Part shown: piece after piece, positions 1-8,770 of the stretch | Layout: the number at the start of each line of letters is the position of its first letter | Position numbering within the stretch: position 1 is the first letter of the stretch | NCBI RefSeq assembly: GCF_019021925.1 | Contig: NZ_CP058990.1 | Span: 1,728,001 to 1,792,000 of the forward strand | Length of the DNA: 64,000 nt | Reading direction: 5' to 3' | DNA from: Cellulophaga sp. HaHaR_3_176 | Lineage (GTDB): Bacteria; Bacteroidota; Bacteroidia; Flavobacteriales; Flavobacteriaceae | Made by a program: the position numbers and the translations under genes | Notes under the pieces: model-generated | Databases searched by the model: none | Seen by the model: the letters and a program-made list of their open reading frames with translations, nothing else | What the model was told of the DNA's origin: nothing

Positions 1-430
1 ACTTCGTATTCATAATGATGGTGGGTATGTATGGGATGGTGTTTGGGGTGGAAAAGGCGTAAATGATGCAAACCACTCAAATGCAGAAGTAGGTACAATT
101 ATAAGAAGTATTGAATTAGGGTTTAATTATTTCTCATTAAAGGATTTAAATAAATTCAAAATTACATTTGATAGAATTAAAAAAGACGATACACATGGTT
201 GGTTTTTCATTGACGGTACATCACATGGCGTAAAGGATTCTTTTTTAATAAACACTTTTGACGCTACAGGCTGGTTAATGTTAGCTGGTTACTACCCAGC
301 TATTTTAAAAAACATGAAGAATTTTAGTATAATAGGTAGTGTTTTTAGAGCTAGGCTTTATGCATCAGGAGCTTATTCATGCGCAAAACTAAACGGTGAT
401 TTATTTTACCCTGAGCAAAAACAAAAATAA
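1..430 (+). CDS. 3' end of an unrecognised protein (partial)
   Basis: An open frame runs in from the left edge and gives the last 142 residues of a protein that stops at 428-430. The fragment contains DANHSN near its start, then IIRSIELGFNYF, several aromatic-rich stretches (HGWFFIDG, TGWLMLAGYY) and a YPEQKQK tail. The alternation of long helices with aromatic loops resembles the alpha/alpha-toroid folds of polysaccharide lyases and related glycan enzymes, but this is a weak impression and no family is claimed. No membrane segment or sorting domain is visible in the part present. The next gene on the same strand starts 116 bp downstream. Confidence 0.6.
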   Translation, partial: LRIHNDGGYVWDGVWGGKGVNDANHSNAEVGTIIRSIELGFNYFSLKDLNKFKITFDRIKKDDTHGWFFIDGTSHGVKDSFLINTFDATGWLMLAGYYPAILKNMKNFSIIGSVFRARLYASGAYSCAKLNGDLFYPEQKQK

Positions 431-546
431 ATTTAGAAACATAGAATTTTATAGTTGTAAAACGAATTACCTTAATAATAAATAAATTTAGAGATTGTTA
501 AATTAGTCTGTACATTTACCCGTACAAGTAATTTTTATAACAATAT

Positions 547-1971
547 ATGGAAGCAATAAGCACTTTTGACATGCTGAAAATAGGAGTTGGCCCATCTAGC
601 TCCCACACACTAGGCCCATGGCGTGCTGCCGAAAAATGGATCAAAGAGCTTAATGATAAAAATGTATTTAAACAGGTAGCTGCCATAAAGGTTTACATAT
701 ACGGATCTTTATCTTTAACAGGAAAAGGACACGCTACAGATTACGCGATACAATTAGGTTTATCAGGGCAAGACCCAGAGTATATCCCTATCGAAAACAT
801 ACATGGTATTGTTGCTAGAATAAAAGAAGAAAAACAAATTGAGTTTGATGGTAAACTTACAATACCTTTTTCTCCTGAAGTAGATATCGTTTTTAAAAAA
901 GAGTTTCTTCCATTTCATGCCAATGGGATGATTTTTGAAGCCACATTATATACTGGGAAAAAAACAAAAGCCACATACTACTCTATAGGTGGTGGTTTTG
1001 TTGTAAAAGAAGAAAGAAAAAGGGCTAAAAAGAATATTGAAAAATTTAAAGATTTCCCTTTTCCTGTTACCACAGGTGTAGAATTATTGGCTTTTTGCAA
1101 GCAAGAAAATAAGTGTATTTCAGAAATTGTTTTAGAAAATGAACGCTCGTTACGAACAGATGATGAAATAGATAAAGAACTACATCGCATTTGGAATACC
1201 ATGTTAGAGTGCATGTACACAGGCTGCCATACTGAAGGCTCTTTACCTGGTGGGTTAAATGTACGCAGACGTGCTTTTGACATACACCAAAAATTAAAAG
1301 ATGACAACCCATACAGTAACCCACAAGAATGGTTAGCATCTATACGAGATACTGAAGTTAAGTTTCGCCAAATTTTGCAATGGGTAAGTTGTTTTGCACT
1401 TTCCGTAAATGAGGTAAATGCATCATTGGGGCGTGTAGTAACAGCACCAACTAATGGTAGTGCTGGTGTAATACCTGCCGTATTAATGTACTACCTAGTA
1501 ATAGAAAACCATGATTCAGGTTTTCAAGAAATAAAAAAATTCCTACTAGTTGCTGGTGAAATAGGTAGCATTTTTAAGAAAGGAGCTACTATATCTGCTG
1601 CAATGGGTGGCTGCCAAGCTGAAATAGGAGTATCGTCTGCTATGGCTGCAGGCGCACTAACAGAATTACTCGGTGGAACACCCGAACAAGTATTAATGGC
1701 GGCAGAAATTGCAATGGAACATCATTTAGGACTAACTTGTGACCCTATCGGTGGCTTGGTGCAAATACCGTGTATTGAGCGAAACTCAATGGGCGCTATA
1801 AAAGCTATAAATGCTGCTGAGCTTGCTCTCGGATCAAACCCTGAAGATGCTAAAGTACCATTAGATAAAGTTGTGAGTACTATGTGGGAAACCGCAAAAG
1901 ATATGAGCTCAAAATATAAAGAAACTTCAGAAGGTGGACTTGCTGTTGGTGTATTTTTGAGTGATTGCTAA
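547..1971 (+). CDS. sdaA: L-serine ammonia-lyase (serine dehydratase), single-chain iron-sulfur type
   Basis: This enzyme deaminates L-serine to pyruvate and ammonia in the cytoplasm. The 474-residue length and domain order, with the beta-type domain at residues 1-160 and the alpha-type catalytic domain at about 190-470, fit the single-chain [4Fe-4S] family. Visible motifs are GVGPSSSHTLGPWRAA near the N-terminus, TAPTNGSAG around 299-306, GGCQAEIG with C356, and HLGLTCDPIGG and VQIPCIERN with C398 and C409. These three cysteines are the expected cluster ligands. The enzyme does not use PLP. The ATG at 547 begins directly with the conserved N-terminal sequence. It is probably monocistronic or followed only by the Lys-rich microprotein at 1994. 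Confidence 0.96.
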   Translation: MEAISTFDMLKIGVGPSSSHTLGPWRAAEKWIKELNDKNVFKQVAAIKVYIYGSLSLTGKGHATDYAIQLGLSGQDPEYIPIENIHGIVARIKEEKQIEFDGKLTIPFSPEVDIVFKKEFLPFHANGMIFEATLYTGKKTKATYYSIGGGFVVKEERKRAKKNIEKFKDFPFPVTTGVELLAFCKQENKCISEIVLENERSLRTDDEIDKELHRIWNTMLECMYTGCHTEGSLPGGLNVRRRAFDIHQKLKDDNPYSNPQEWLASIRDTEVKFRQILQWVSCFALSVNEVNASLGRVVTAPTNGSAGVIPAVLMYYLVIENHDSGFQEIKKFLLVAGEIGSIFKKGATISAAMGGCQAEIGVSSAMAAGALTELLGGTPEQVLMAAEIAMEHHLGLTCDPIGGLVQIPCIERNSMGAIKAINAAELALGSNPEDAKVPLDKVVSTMWETAKDMSSKYKETSEGGLAVGVFLSDC

Positions 1972-1993
1972 TTAATACTAAAAAAAATAAATT

Positions 1994-2089
1994 ATGGCTA
2001 AAAGTAAAGATGCTAAAAAAAATGTAAAAAAAGAGCCCTTAAAAACAGCTAAAGAGAAAAAAGAAGAAAAAAGAGCTAAAAAAAAGTAA
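1994..2089 (+). CDS. Lys-rich 31-residue microprotein
   Basis: ATG at 1994 opens a 31-residue frame ending at 2087-2089. The product begins MAKSKDAKKNVKKEP and continues as Lys, Glu and Ala repeats, giving a very basic, probably helical or disordered peptide with no Cys, no aromatic residue and no signal peptide. The frame starts 22 bp after the sdaA stop and ends 11 bp before a strong terminator, which is what a real last cistron would look like. Function is unknown; nucleic-acid or ribosome association is only suggested by the charge. I recall similar small Lys-rich proteins in other Flavobacteriia, but this was not checked. Confidence 0.55.
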   Translation: MAKSKDAKKNVKKEPLKTAKEKKEEKRAKKK

Positions 2090-2099
2090 CATTATTATT

Positions 2100-2140
2100 A
2101 AATCTCTGAAAGATTATTTCTTCAGAGATTTTTACTTTTT
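2100..2140 (+). terminator. Intrinsic terminator after sdaA and the microprotein
   Basis: A perfect 10-bp stem (AATCTCTGAA at 2101-2110 with TTCAGAGATT at 2121-2130) closes a 10-nt loop and is followed by the T-rich run TTTACTTTTT. Confidence 0.85.
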
Positions 2141-2216
2141 AAGGATAAATTTTAATTTATTTTTAAACGAGTTTAATTGATTTTCTTGTTACTTCGCGCA
2201 AAAAAGCCTCAAGAAG

Positions 2217-2993
2217 ATGAATAGATTAGAACATATTGACAAGGAACTAACTGACTTACGAAATCAATTAAAAACACATAAACTTTACAGTAACCTTAAA
2301 AACATTAATGATATTAAGATTTTTATGGAAAACCATGTGTTTGCCGTATGGGATTTTATGTCACTATTAAAGGCTATACAAATACAATTAACTACTGTTA
2401 CTACTCCTTGGATTCCTAGAAAAAATGCTACACTAGCTCGTTTTATTAATGAAATTGTACATGGTGAAGAAAGTGATGTTAATGAACTAGGAGAGCCTAA
2501 AAGTCATTTTGAAATGTACCTAGATGCCATGAACCAAATTGGCGCAAACACAAAAACTATAGAACAATTTATAACTATTATTAAAGCTGGAAAATCAGTA
2601 TCTTCAGTTTTAGATTCGATTCAAATAAACCGTGGTGTTTCTGATTTTGTAGAATTCTCTTTTAAAATTATTGATACGAAAGAAATTCACTTAATTGCTT
2701 CTGCTTTTACTTTTGGCAGAGAAGATTTGATTCCTGATATGTTTTTTGAAATCTTAAAAAATGCTGATTCTGAAAATAAAGAATACAATAAGCTTACATA
2801 TTATTTAGAAAGACATATTGAGCTTGATGGCGATGAACATGGGCCGCTTTCATTGAAAATGATTTCTGAACTTTGTGGTAATGATGTTAAAAAATGGGAT
2901 GCAACTTTAGAGGTTGCTAAAGAAGCATTGAAAAAACGTATTGAATTATGGGACAGTATTAATGAAATAATCTTAAACCAGAAAAAGGCTTAA
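2217..2993 (+). CDS. DUF3050 family protein (heme-oxygenase-like helical fold)
   Basis: The 258-residue all-helical cytoplasmic protein matches the DUF3050 family by its characteristic motifs: [17 protein letters not shown] (37-52), VHGEESD (81-87), [10 protein letters not shown] (96-105), [13 protein letters not shown] (165-177) and [14 protein letters not shown] (197-210). The acidic and His residues E84/E85, H97, E169, H200, D204 and H208 are spaced like the metal ligands of heme-oxygenase-like diiron oxidases, so a non-heme iron enzyme is plausible. That is inference; no substrate can be named. It is followed 3 bp later by a GyrI-like ligand-binding protein, suggesting co-expression and perhaps a shared small-molecule substrate. 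Confidence 0.8.
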   Translation: MNRLEHIDKELTDLRNQLKTHKLYSNLKNINDIKIFMENHVFAVWDFMSLLKAIQIQLTTVTTPWIPRKNATLARFINEIVHGEESDVNELGEPKSHFEMYLDAMNQIGANTKTIEQFITIIKAGKSVSSVLDSIQINRGVSDFVEFSFKIIDTKEIHLIASAFTFGREDLIPDMFFEILKNADSENKEYNKLTYYLERHIELDGDEHGPLSLKMISELCGNDVKKWDATLEVAKEALKKRIELWDSINEIILNQKKA

Positions 2994-2996
2994 AAT

Positions 2997-3491
2997 ATGA
3001 AACATCGTATTGAAATACTATCTGAGAAAAAACTAGTTGGTAAATGGTTAACAATGTCATACGTTGATAATAAAACTCAAGCATTATGGAAAAGTTTTAT
3101 GCCGATGAAAGAAAATATTCAAAATGTAGTTTCAAACGATTTGTATTCTATGCAAATTTATAAAACCTCTTTAGTATTTAAAAACTTCAACCCGAATGAA
3201 AACTTTATAAAATGGGCTGCTATTGAAGTTTCTGATTTTGATCAATTAAATGAAAATTTAGAAACTCACACTTTAAAAGGTGGTTTATATGCTGTTTTCA
3301 ACCACAAAGGGAATGCTGAGCAGTTTCAAAAAACATTCAATGCTATTTTTCAGGAGTGGTTACCAAAATCTGATTACGTTATAGATAACAGAGAACATTT
3401 TGAATTGTTAGGTGAAAAATATAGCAATACATCCCCAGATTCTGAAGAAGAAATTTGGATTCCTATTCAACTTAAATCTGATTTAAATTAA
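2997..3491 (+). CDS. GyrI-like / AraC effector-binding-domain protein
   Basis: A 164-residue soluble protein whose start (MKHRIEILSEKKLVGKWLTMSY), central GGLYAVFNHKG and C-terminal DYVIDNREHFELLG with IWIPIQL fit the stand-alone GyrI-like small-molecule-binding fold (the AraC effector-binding domain without a DNA-binding part). Proteins of this fold bind hydrophobic or cationic small molecules and some are hydrolases. The gene starts 3 bp after the DUF3050 stop, so the two form a translationally close pair. No HTH domain and no export signal are seen. Specific function is unknown. Confidence 0.75.
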   Translation: MKHRIEILSEKKLVGKWLTMSYVDNKTQALWKSFMPMKENIQNVVSNDLYSMQIYKTSLVFKNFNPNENFIKWAAIEVSDFDQLNENLETHTLKGGLYAVFNHKGNAEQFQKTFNAIFQEWLPKSDYVIDNREHFELLGEKYSNTSPDSEEEIWIPIQLKSDLN

Positions 3492-3615
3492 ATTATAACT
3501 CTTTCTTAATCAAAACATCAAGCTAGTAAAAGAATTACTATAAAAACTCAACGACGGCTATGCTTAGATATACTAAACAATTTCCTTACTTTTAACGCAC
3601 CAAATAAAAGAACTA

Positions 3616-4434
3616 ATGTCAGTAGCAAAAAAAGAATATAAAAGAGTCACTGTTAAATCTCTAATCGAGATGAAAAAAAACGGTGAAAAAATATCTATGT
3701 TAACCGCTTACGATTACTCTATGGCTAAAATTGTTGATGCCGCAAATGTAGATGTAATTTTGGTTGGTGACTCGGCAAGTAATGTTATGGCTGGGCATGA
3801 GACTACTTTACCTATTACATTAGACCAAATGATTTATCATGCATCTTCTGTAATTAGAGGTGTCAATAGAGCTTTGGTTGTTGTTGATATTCCTTTCGGG
3901 AGTTACCAAAGTGATCCTAAAGAAGCTTTGCGTTCTGCTATTAGAATTATGAAGGAAAGTGGCGGGCATGCTGTAAAAGTTGAAGGTGGCCTTGAAATAA
4001 AAGAACCTATCAAACGTATTTTAAATGCTGGTATTCCTGTAATGGGGCATTTAGGTCTAACTCCTCAATCTATTTACAAGTTCGGAACATATACTGTACG
4101 TGCTAAAGAAGAGGAAGAAGCTGAAAAATTAAAAGCAGATGCATTAATGCTTGAAAAAGCAGGTTGTTTTGCTATTGTTTTAGAAAAAATACCCGCTGCA
4201 CTGGCTAAAGAAGTTGCCGAAAGTGTAAACATACCTGTAATTGGTATTGGTGCAGGTAATGGTGTTGATGGTCAGGTTTTAGTAGTTCATGATTTAGTAG
4301 GTTTAACACAAGAGTTTAATCCACGTTTTTTACGTAGATACATGAATTTATATGAAGAAATGGGAAAAGCCATTTCAGATTATGTTTCCGATGTAAAAAG
4401 TCGTGATTTCCCTAGTGATGATGAGCAATACTAA
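3616..4434 (+). CDS. panB: 3-methyl-2-oxobutanoate hydroxymethyltransferase
   Basis: PanB adds a hydroxymethyl group from 5,10-methylene-tetrahydrofolate to alpha-ketoisovalerate, giving ketopantoate for pantothenate and coenzyme A synthesis. The 272-residue TIM barrel shows the family motifs [28 protein letters not shown] (metal and substrate site around 49-67), [15 protein letters not shown] and [15 protein letters not shown]. Length is normal. It is the first gene of a run with lspA (9 bp gap) and an RluA-type synthase (4-bp/1-bp style overlap), so it probably heads a three-gene transcript. No panC or panD is nearby. Confidence 0.96.
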   Translation: MSVAKKEYKRVTVKSLIEMKKNGEKISMLTAYDYSMAKIVDAANVDVILVGDSASNVMAGHETTLPITLDQMIYHASSVIRGVNRALVVVDIPFGSYQSDPKEALRSAIRIMKESGGHAVKVEGGLEIKEPIKRILNAGIPVMGHLGLTPQSIYKFGTYTVRAKEEEEAEKLKADALMLEKAGCFAIVLEKIPAALAKEVAESVNIPVIGIGAGNGVDGQVLVVHDLVGLTQEFNPRFLRRYMNLYEEMGKAISDYVSDVKSRDFPSDDEQY

Positions 4435-4443
4435 ATTATAATT

Positions 4444-4923
4444 TTGAAAAAATTCGCTATTCTTATTCTTGTTTTTTTTAATGTTGGCTGTGATCAGGTT
4501 AGCAAAAAACTAGTACAAAATCAGGTTGAGAAGAATGATTATATTCAATTAATTAAAGATAATTTTATACTAACGCATGTTGAGAATAAAGGAGCGATGC
4601 TAGGCTTTGGGGAAAGCTTCCCTCCTTTTGTAAAAATTATTCTATTACAAGTTTTACCTGTAATTGTACTTTTACTTCTATTAATCAATATTTTAAGAAA
4701 AGATAATCTTAACCGCTGGTTGGTAATTGCATTTGCTTTTGTTATTGGCGGAGGTATTGGTAATTTAATTGATCGTATTTTACACGGAAAAGTAACTGAT
4801 TTTTTTATTATTAAATTAGGCTTTTTAAAAACTGGAATTTTCAATATGGCAGATGTATCAGTAACCACAGGGGTTATATTGATACTGCTTTTAAGTATTA
4901 AGAACAAGAAATTAGAATTTTAG
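4444..4923 (+). CDS. lspA: Lipoprotein signal peptidase (signal peptidase II)
   Basis: LspA cleaves signal peptides from diacylglyceryl-prolipoproteins in the inner membrane. The 159-residue protein has four predicted membrane helices, the N-terminal CDQVSKK motif, and the aspartic-protease catalytic pair D119 (in GKVTDFF) and D137 (in FNMADV). The start is a TTG at 4444. The reading frame is the same as panB's, so the panB stop at 4432 blocks any upstream start, and the first in-frame ATG (residue 52) would remove the first membrane helix. TTG is therefore well supported. The substrate pool is large: this window alone encodes about eight lipobox proteins. Confidence 0.95.
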   Translation: MKKFAILILVFFNVGCDQVSKKLVQNQVEKNDYIQLIKDNFILTHVENKGAMLGFGESFPPFVKIILLQVLPVIVLLLLLINILRKDNLNRWLVIAFAFVIGGGIGNLIDRILHGKVTDFFIIKLGFLKTGIFNMADVSVTTGVILILLLSIKNKKLEF

Positions 4924-5621
4924 TGGAAAAAAAGATACGTTCTACATCAAAAAATCTTCAAGTAATTTACGAAGACAATCATATAATAGCAATAAATAAA
5001 CGACCAGGAGATATTGTACAAGGCGATAAAACTGGCGATGCCCCACTTAGCGATGTTGTTAAGGAATATATTAAAATAAAATACGATAAACCTGGTAATG
5101 TATATTTAGGTGTACCGCACAGATTAGATAGGCCCACATCTGGCATTGTAATTTTTGCTAAAACATCAAAAGCTTTACCTAGGCTGAATAAACTTTTTGC
5201 AGAAAAAGATGCTAAAAAAACATATTGGGCTGTTGTTAAACAGCAGCCTCCGAAACAGAAAGACCTATTAACACATTATTTAAAAAGAAATACAAAACAA
5301 AACAAATCTTACGGGCATATAAAAGAAGTGCCTGAAAGTAAAAAAGCAATTTTAGAGTACTCAGTTATAAAAAAATTAGACCATTATTATTTACTAGAAA
5401 TAGATTTACATACTGGCCGACACCACCAAATACGAGCACAATTAAATGCTATTGGTTGTTCTATTAAAGGAGATTTAAAATATGGGTCTGACAGAAGTAA
5501 TAAAGACGGCAGCATACATTTACATGCCCGAAAATTATCTTTCATTCACCCTATAAAAAAAGAAACTATAGAGATTGTAGCACAGCCTCCAAATGATCCT
5601 ATTTGGAACGCCTGTTTCTAA
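4923..5621 (+). CDS. RluA-family pseudouridine synthase
   Basis: A 232-residue RNA pseudouridine synthase of the RluA/RluC/RluD group without an S4 domain. The catalytic Asp is D69 in PHRLDRPTSGIVIFAKT, and the later TGRHHQIRAQL motif is also characteristic. The start is a GTG whose first base is the last base of the lspA stop codon (TAGTG), indicating translational coupling. The RNA target (23S rRNA or tRNA) cannot be read from the sequence. Confidence 0.92.
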   Translation: MEKKIRSTSKNLQVIYEDNHIIAINKRPGDIVQGDKTGDAPLSDVVKEYIKIKYDKPGNVYLGVPHRLDRPTSGIVIFAKTSKALPRLNKLFAEKDAKKTYWAVVKQQPPKQKDLLTHYLKRNTKQNKSYGHIKEVPESKKAILEYSVIKKLDHYYLLEIDLHTGRHHQIRAQLNAIGCSIKGDLKYGSDRSNKDGSIHLHARKLSFIHPIKKETIEIVAQPPNDPIWNACF

Positions 5622-5653
5622 ATTTTATGTACTTTTAAGTAAAATATTATACC

Positions 5654-6182
5654 ATGAGTACGCTTAAAAGAACAACTTTCTTTATTTCTCTCTTACTTTT
5701 AATGTCTTGCGGAAGTTATAATTCTATCGATACTTTTTATAATTCACATAAAAATGATAATCAGGTAACTGCCGTGCGCGTGCCTCAGTTTATGCTTTCG
5801 CTATTAAGTGATATTAGCCCTGAAGTAGAAACTTTAATCGGTAATACTAAAGATTTACGTTATATGCAATTTCCGAGCACTACCGCTGCAAAAACAGAAT
5901 TTTTAAATAATCAAATGAACTCAATTACTGGAAATAATTTTATAGAAGTTTTTCGAAAAAATGACAATTTAAAGCAACATAATTTCTATTCGAGAGAAAA
6001 AGAATTCAGTAAAGGAAATTTTGATATATAATAACAACAACCAACAAGGCTCTTTCTTATATTTTAATGGTGATTTTGATCCTGTTAAAGTTCGAAATAT
6101 GGCAAAAAATGCAGAGTTTGATAAATTAACGGATGGCTTGATTCAACAGTTTAATGTAAAAATGCCAGAGATTAATCAGTAA
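5654..6182 (+). pseudogene. DUF4252 lipoprotein, interrupted by a one-base frameshift
   Basis: The first frame (5654-6031) encodes a lipoprotein signal peptide with lipobox LMSC, then the DUF4252-like stretch VTAVRVPQFMLSLLSDISPEVE, and runs into a stop at 6029. From about 5999 the +1 frame is open to a TAA at 6180-6182 and encodes KNSVKEILIYNNNNQQGS, FLYFNGDFDPVKVRNM and a normal-looking C-terminus. Removing one A from the A5 run at 5997-6001 joins both halves into a continuous protein of about 175 residues, the usual length for this family. The lesion is therefore a single-base insertion in a homopolymer: a recent mutation, phase variation, or a sequencing error. The 3' end overlaps the convergent transporter gene by 11 bp. 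Confidence 0.8.
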
Positions 6183-7047
6183 TTTTTGTTTTTCTAGAAG
6201 ATCTAACGCTTTCAATAACAACAGAACTCAAAATCAAAACCCCTCCAATTATCGTATTTAAATTAGGTATTTCGCTTAAGAAAAAGGCACCAATTATAAT
6301 TCCAAAAATAGGCTGTACACTGCTTAAAATACTTACTGTCGTAATAGAAAAATGCTTAAAACTATTTAAAAAAAGTGTATGACCAATAGCTGTTGTAATT
6401 AGTGCTAACGCGGCAATACCTTGCCATTGATCTATTACAGCATCTAATGCTACTGAAAAATAAAAAGGTGAAAGCATTACACCAACAACTCCTAATTGGT
6501 AACACATTAATACAGAACCATCATAAGACCCCACTTTTGTTTTTAAAATAATATTACGTAAAGCATAAACCAAAGCCGAAAAAACACCTATAACTACGGC
6601 TAGCGTATAATCATTTTCTATATCAAAATTTGGCACTAAAAAATAAATACCTAATAGCACCAATAACCCGAGTAATAAATGAACTCTTTGCAATTTTGTT
6701 TTAAGCAAAATAGGTTCTAAAAAAGCAGTAAGTATTGGGTATGTAAATAAAGAAATCATACCTATTGCCACATTTGACAATCGCAACGAGTAAAAATAAG
6801 TTAGCCAATGCAACCCTATTAACACACCACTAGTAACAACAACAAATAAATGCTTTTTTTCTATTTTAAATGAAACTCCTTTCCATTTACAATATAAAAC
6901 AAGAAGCAACAAAGCTAAAACAGCTCTAAAGCCTATGGTAACAGTAACAGGTAAAGAAACATACCTTCCTAAGGCACCAGAAGTACTAACAAAAAGCATT
7001 GCTATATTTATCTCTAAAAGGTGACTTAAATGATTTTTACTTTTCAA
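6172..7047 (-). CDS. DMT-superfamily (EamA) exporter
   Basis: A 291-residue inner-membrane protein with about ten hydrophobic helices arranged as two EamA repeats. Visible EamA hallmarks are STSGALGRYVSLPVTVTIGFRAVLALLLL in the first repeat (split by the helix break at P) and ALITTAIGHTLFLNSFKHFS with SVQPIFGIIIGAFFLSE in the second. Such proteins export amino acids, nucleosides or other metabolites; the substrate is not predictable. The longest start is a TTG at 7047, 10 bp after the upstream stop; the first ATG (residue 17) would still leave the first helix largely intact. It is probably co-transcribed with the upstream gene on the same strand. Confidence 0.88.
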   Translation of the reverse strand: MKSKNHLSHLLEINIAMLFVSTSGALGRYVSLPVTVTIGFRAVLALLLLVLYCKWKGVSFKIEKKHLFVVVTSGVLIGLHWLTYFYSLRLSNVAIGMISLFTYPILTAFLEPILLKTKLQRVHLLLGLLVLLGIYFLVPNFDIENDYTLAVVIGVFSALVYALRNIILKTKVGSYDGSVLMCYQLGVVGVMLSPFYFSVALDAVIDQWQGIAALALITTAIGHTLFLNSFKHFSITTVSILSSVQPIFGIIIGAFFLSEIPNLNTIIGGVLILSSVVIESVRSSRKTKITD

Positions 7048-7057
7048 TAATAAAAAA

Positions 7058-8602
7058 TTATCTGGTTAATGTAGCCGCTTTTTCTTTAATAATTTGAGCT
7101 ACAGGTTTGTTCTGCAGGTGACTTTCTAACCAAGAAATTATATCTAAATATAAAAAGGCTCTTTTCTCATAAGGATGGTTCTCATACTTTTTAAGCTGAT
7201 CATATAATTTCTGAAATTCAATTTTAAGTTCATTTGGATAAATATCTCCTAGCCCGCGTAAAAACTTAATCATCTCTTTTTGAACTGCATGTAAATCATT
7301 CATTTTCAATAGAAACTTATATGTGCTTTTTAGTTGAACTTCTAAATGGTAATCCATACCTGCCTCATAATGGGCAACTAGACTTAAAACCCTTGCAAAG
7401 CACATAAGGTCTTCGCGCATTTTTAAATTTTTATTATTAATTATTTTTTTTAGATATTGAATACATGTTTTATTATCACCCATACCAAAGTACAAACAGG
7501 CAATTTTATAATAAAATAACATAATGTGATGCACATCGATACGATCTTTATGCTTCGCTATACCATATTCTATAATCTTAACTAAATAAGTTCCTTTTTC
7601 AAAAGTACCTTCTAAAAAGTGTAGGTTTAATTTATTACTATTTATATATAAAAAAGCTAATGATGTAATATTATCATTCTGAGGAAAGTCTTTTTTATTA
7701 ATAGTATTCTCTAATTTCTCTAATACTTCTTTAAATTGAGAACTATATCGTACATAAAACAGAGATTCTAATAAATAATTATTCCCTTTTAAGTAAAAAA
7801 CAGGATTTAAATAAATCATCTCTTCATGTTCATAAAACAAATCAGACCATTTACTTGAATACTTGTAACATGATAAAAAATCTTGTGTTAAAAAGCTATA
7901 CCACAAATACGCCTTGTACAGCCAAAGTTTTTCTCTGAATCCTAAATTTTCAATTTTATATTTAGGCAGGTGGCTTTCAAAATATTTTTTAACGAACTGA
8001 TAATCTTCATCACTACGTACATACCCCATCTTCAGCATTTGACCGTACAATTGCAATGACAAGTTCGATAGCTTACTTGTCATTACGTTTTGAGCAGAAA
8101 GTTCTTTTGCTTGTATCGCTAATTCATCAGCTCTATCAGGTATACTTCTAGTAATATATTGCGTTTCAATTAACTTTTCTAATTCTACAATTTCGTACGC
8201 AATATTTTTTTCTTCGTTTTCAATTGCTGTTGTTTTTGCTTTATCTAATATTTTAAGACTTTGTTTATACAACCCTTTTTGATAAAGTATTGTAGCAAAA
8301 TCTAATTGCTCACGTATCTGAACTCTTATATTTTGATTTACAGGGTTAAGCCTTAAACTAACTAGTATCTGCTTATACAAATGAGCTTTAAGATTAGATA
8401 GTTGTGCTTTTTTTACAATTCCTGTTTCTAAAATTATTTTTTCATCATACCCCTTTACTTTATCTAATAAATTAAATAATGCTAAAAATTTAGCATCTGT
8501 ATTTACCCCTAACCGTCCCACATAAAGCTTGAATTGTCTTTTTTCAGACTTAGAAAGCGACTTTATTAAAACAAATAATGAATCTTTATTAGCATTTGTC
8601 AT
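7058..8602 (-). CDS. Conserved helical-repeat protein, function unknown
   Basis: A 514-residue soluble protein without signal peptide or membrane helix. It opens with SLFVLIKSLSKSEKRQFKLYV and is helical throughout, with TPR-like pairs such as FATILYQKGLYKQSLKILDKA and YYKIACLYFGMGDNKTCIQYLKKI. I recall similar large proteins in Flavobacteriia without known function. It lies upstream of and probably in one transcript with the DMT exporter (10-bp gap), and is divergent from leuA. A protein-binding scaffold role is the only inference the repeats allow. Confidence 0.75.
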   Translation of the reverse strand: MTNANKDSLFVLIKSLSKSEKRQFKLYVGRLGVNTDAKFLALFNLLDKVKGYDEKIILETGIVKKAQLSNLKAHLYKQILVSLRLNPVNQNIRVQIREQLDFATILYQKGLYKQSLKILDKAKTTAIENEEKNIAYEIVELEKLIETQYITRSIPDRADELAIQAKELSAQNVMTSKLSNLSLQLYGQMLKMGYVRSDEDYQFVKKYFESHLPKYKIENLGFREKLWLYKAYLWYSFLTQDFLSCYKYSSKWSDLFYEHEEMIYLNPVFYLKGNNYLLESLFYVRYSSQFKEVLEKLENTINKKDFPQNDNITSLAFLYINSNKLNLHFLEGTFEKGTYLVKIIEYGIAKHKDRIDVHHIMLFYYKIACLYFGMGDNKTCIQYLKKIINNKNLKMREDLMCFARVLSLVAHYEAGMDYHLEVQLKSTYKFLLKMNDLHAVQKEMIKFLRGLGDIYPNELKIEFQKLYDQLKKYENHPYEKRAFLYLDIISWLESHLQNKPVAQIIKEKAATLTR

Positions 8603-8740
8603 CGTAAAAAATAATGTTTAAATATTTGTTATTCAATTAGTTAGGTATTCTCAAAACTAACTTAACGTTGTAAATGATTTTTTGTAGCCCATTAAAATAA
8701 ATAGACTAATCATATATTCGTAATGACTAGTAAAATTACG

Positions 8741-8770
8741 CAAATATAATGAGCAAAGATATAGTACAAA
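8741..8770 (-). promoter_or_regulatory. Candidate promoter for the helical-repeat gene, overlapping the leuA start
   Basis: Read on the minus strand, TATATTTG (8741-8748) fits the Bacteroidota -7 box TAnnTTTG and TTTG (8767-8770) lies 18 nt upstream of it. It would give a leader of about 130 nt for the minus-strand gene and sits on the first codons of leuA. Confidence 0.4.

Noticed and set aside
978..1339. Two antisense open frames inside sdaA
   Set aside because: They are fully covered by conserved sdaA coding sequence and have compositions typical of reverse-strand shadows.
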